Assembly: GCF_023023025.1 (NCBI RefSeq)
Contig: NZ_CP095481.1
Coordinates: 7,081,001-7,145,000 of the forward strand
DNA length: 64,000 nucleotides
Direction: 5' to 3'
Source of the DNA: Amycolatopsis sp. WQ 127309
GTDB lineage: Bacteria > Actinomycetota > Actinomycetes > Mycobacteriales > Pseudonocardiaceae
Positions within the stretch are counted from its first letter, which is position 1. Every line of letters starts with the position of its first letter. The position numbers were made by a program, and so were the translations under genes. Shown in pieces: positions 63,931 through 64,000 of the stretch. The notes beneath the pieces were generated by a model. That model saw only the letters and a program-made list of their open reading frames with translations. It did not search any database and was not told the DNA's origin.

Positions 63931-64000
63931 ATGATCGACCTGGGCGAGGACCCGCTGAAGCTCGACCGGCAGGTGTGTTTCGCGCTGTCGGTGGCTTCGC
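63931..64000 (+). CDS. MarR/OhrR-type regulator, 3' end outside window
   Basis: Only 23 residues are visible (PLKLDRQVCFALSVAS), with the Cys-containing LDxQxCFALxxAS start characteristic of OhrR-type peroxide-sensing MarR proteins. GGATCGGGG precedes the ATG. The twin palindromes just upstream support autoregulation. Whether an ohr peroxidase gene follows lies beyond the window. Confidence 0.75.
   Translation, partial: MIDLGEDPLKLDRQVCFALSVAS

Overview
The window looks like a chromosomal segment of a high-GC actinomycete. Third-codon positions are almost all G or C, GTG and TTG starts are common, many TetR, GntR, LacI, LysR and MarR regulators are present, and the protein families are typical of Pseudonocardiaceae such as Amycolatopsis. 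The organism is inferred from style; no marker gene settles it.

Region 1 (1-8.2 kb) is a catabolic locus. It holds a creatinase-like M24 protein (5' end outside the window), an aldehyde dehydrogenase of the succinate-semialdehyde type and a LacI regulator. A VOC protein and a GntR regulator are read leftward, divergent from an E1 (alpha-beta fusion) and E2 pair of a 2-oxoacid/acetoin-type dehydrogenase. Two copies of an ATGGATCCAT palindrome sit in the divergent promoter and are probable GntR operators. Region 2 (8.3-18.3 kb) is a set of stress and small-molecule enzymes with local regulators: TetR with an F420-type NADP oxidoreductase, an SDR, an alpha/beta hydrolase, an AidB-like acyl-CoA dehydrogenase with a TetR, a second hydrolase divergent from a nucleoside-diphosphate-sugar-epimerase-like protein plus LysR, and a secreted hydrolase.

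Region 3 (18.6-41 kb) reads as a conflict/defence island. It starts with a ubiquitin-like operon (beta-grasp protein, E2-like protein, JAMM-E1 fusion) divergent from an XRE regulator and an ImmA/IrrE peptidase. Next is a three-gene module ending in a TPR-CHAT (caspase-like) protease. After a lower-GC stretch come an unknown 576-aa protein, a decayed serine recombinase and a TetR remnant. Then there is a compact operon of a small accessory protein, a Rad50/SMC-like ATPase with a zinc-binding insert, and a protein with a PD-(D/E)xK nuclease motif. A broken chimera carrying the 3' half of hisS, an HTH-NTPase-repeat protein and a divergent 38-residue peptide gene with a strong hairpin follow, and structured non-coding DNA closes the island.

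Region 4 (41.6-61 kb) holds a duplicated-domain barrel-like protein and a complete insecticidal-type Tc toxin locus on the minus strand: one fused TcB-TcC polypeptide with a C-terminal nuclease-like effector, then TcA split over two adjacent genes. Region 5 (60.7-64 kb) has a small hypothetical, a frameshifted membrane protein, a stray copy of the 3' end of the CHAT gene, an MmcQ/YjbR protein, an RluA-family pseudouridine synthase, a DUF5313-like membrane protein, and the start of a MarR/OhrR regulator behind two abutting palindromes.

The best candidates for undescribed biology are the ubiquitin-like operon, whose E2-like protein has no cysteine at all, the small-protein/SMC-ATPase/nuclease operon, and the 38-residue peptide gene beside the HTH-NTPase.
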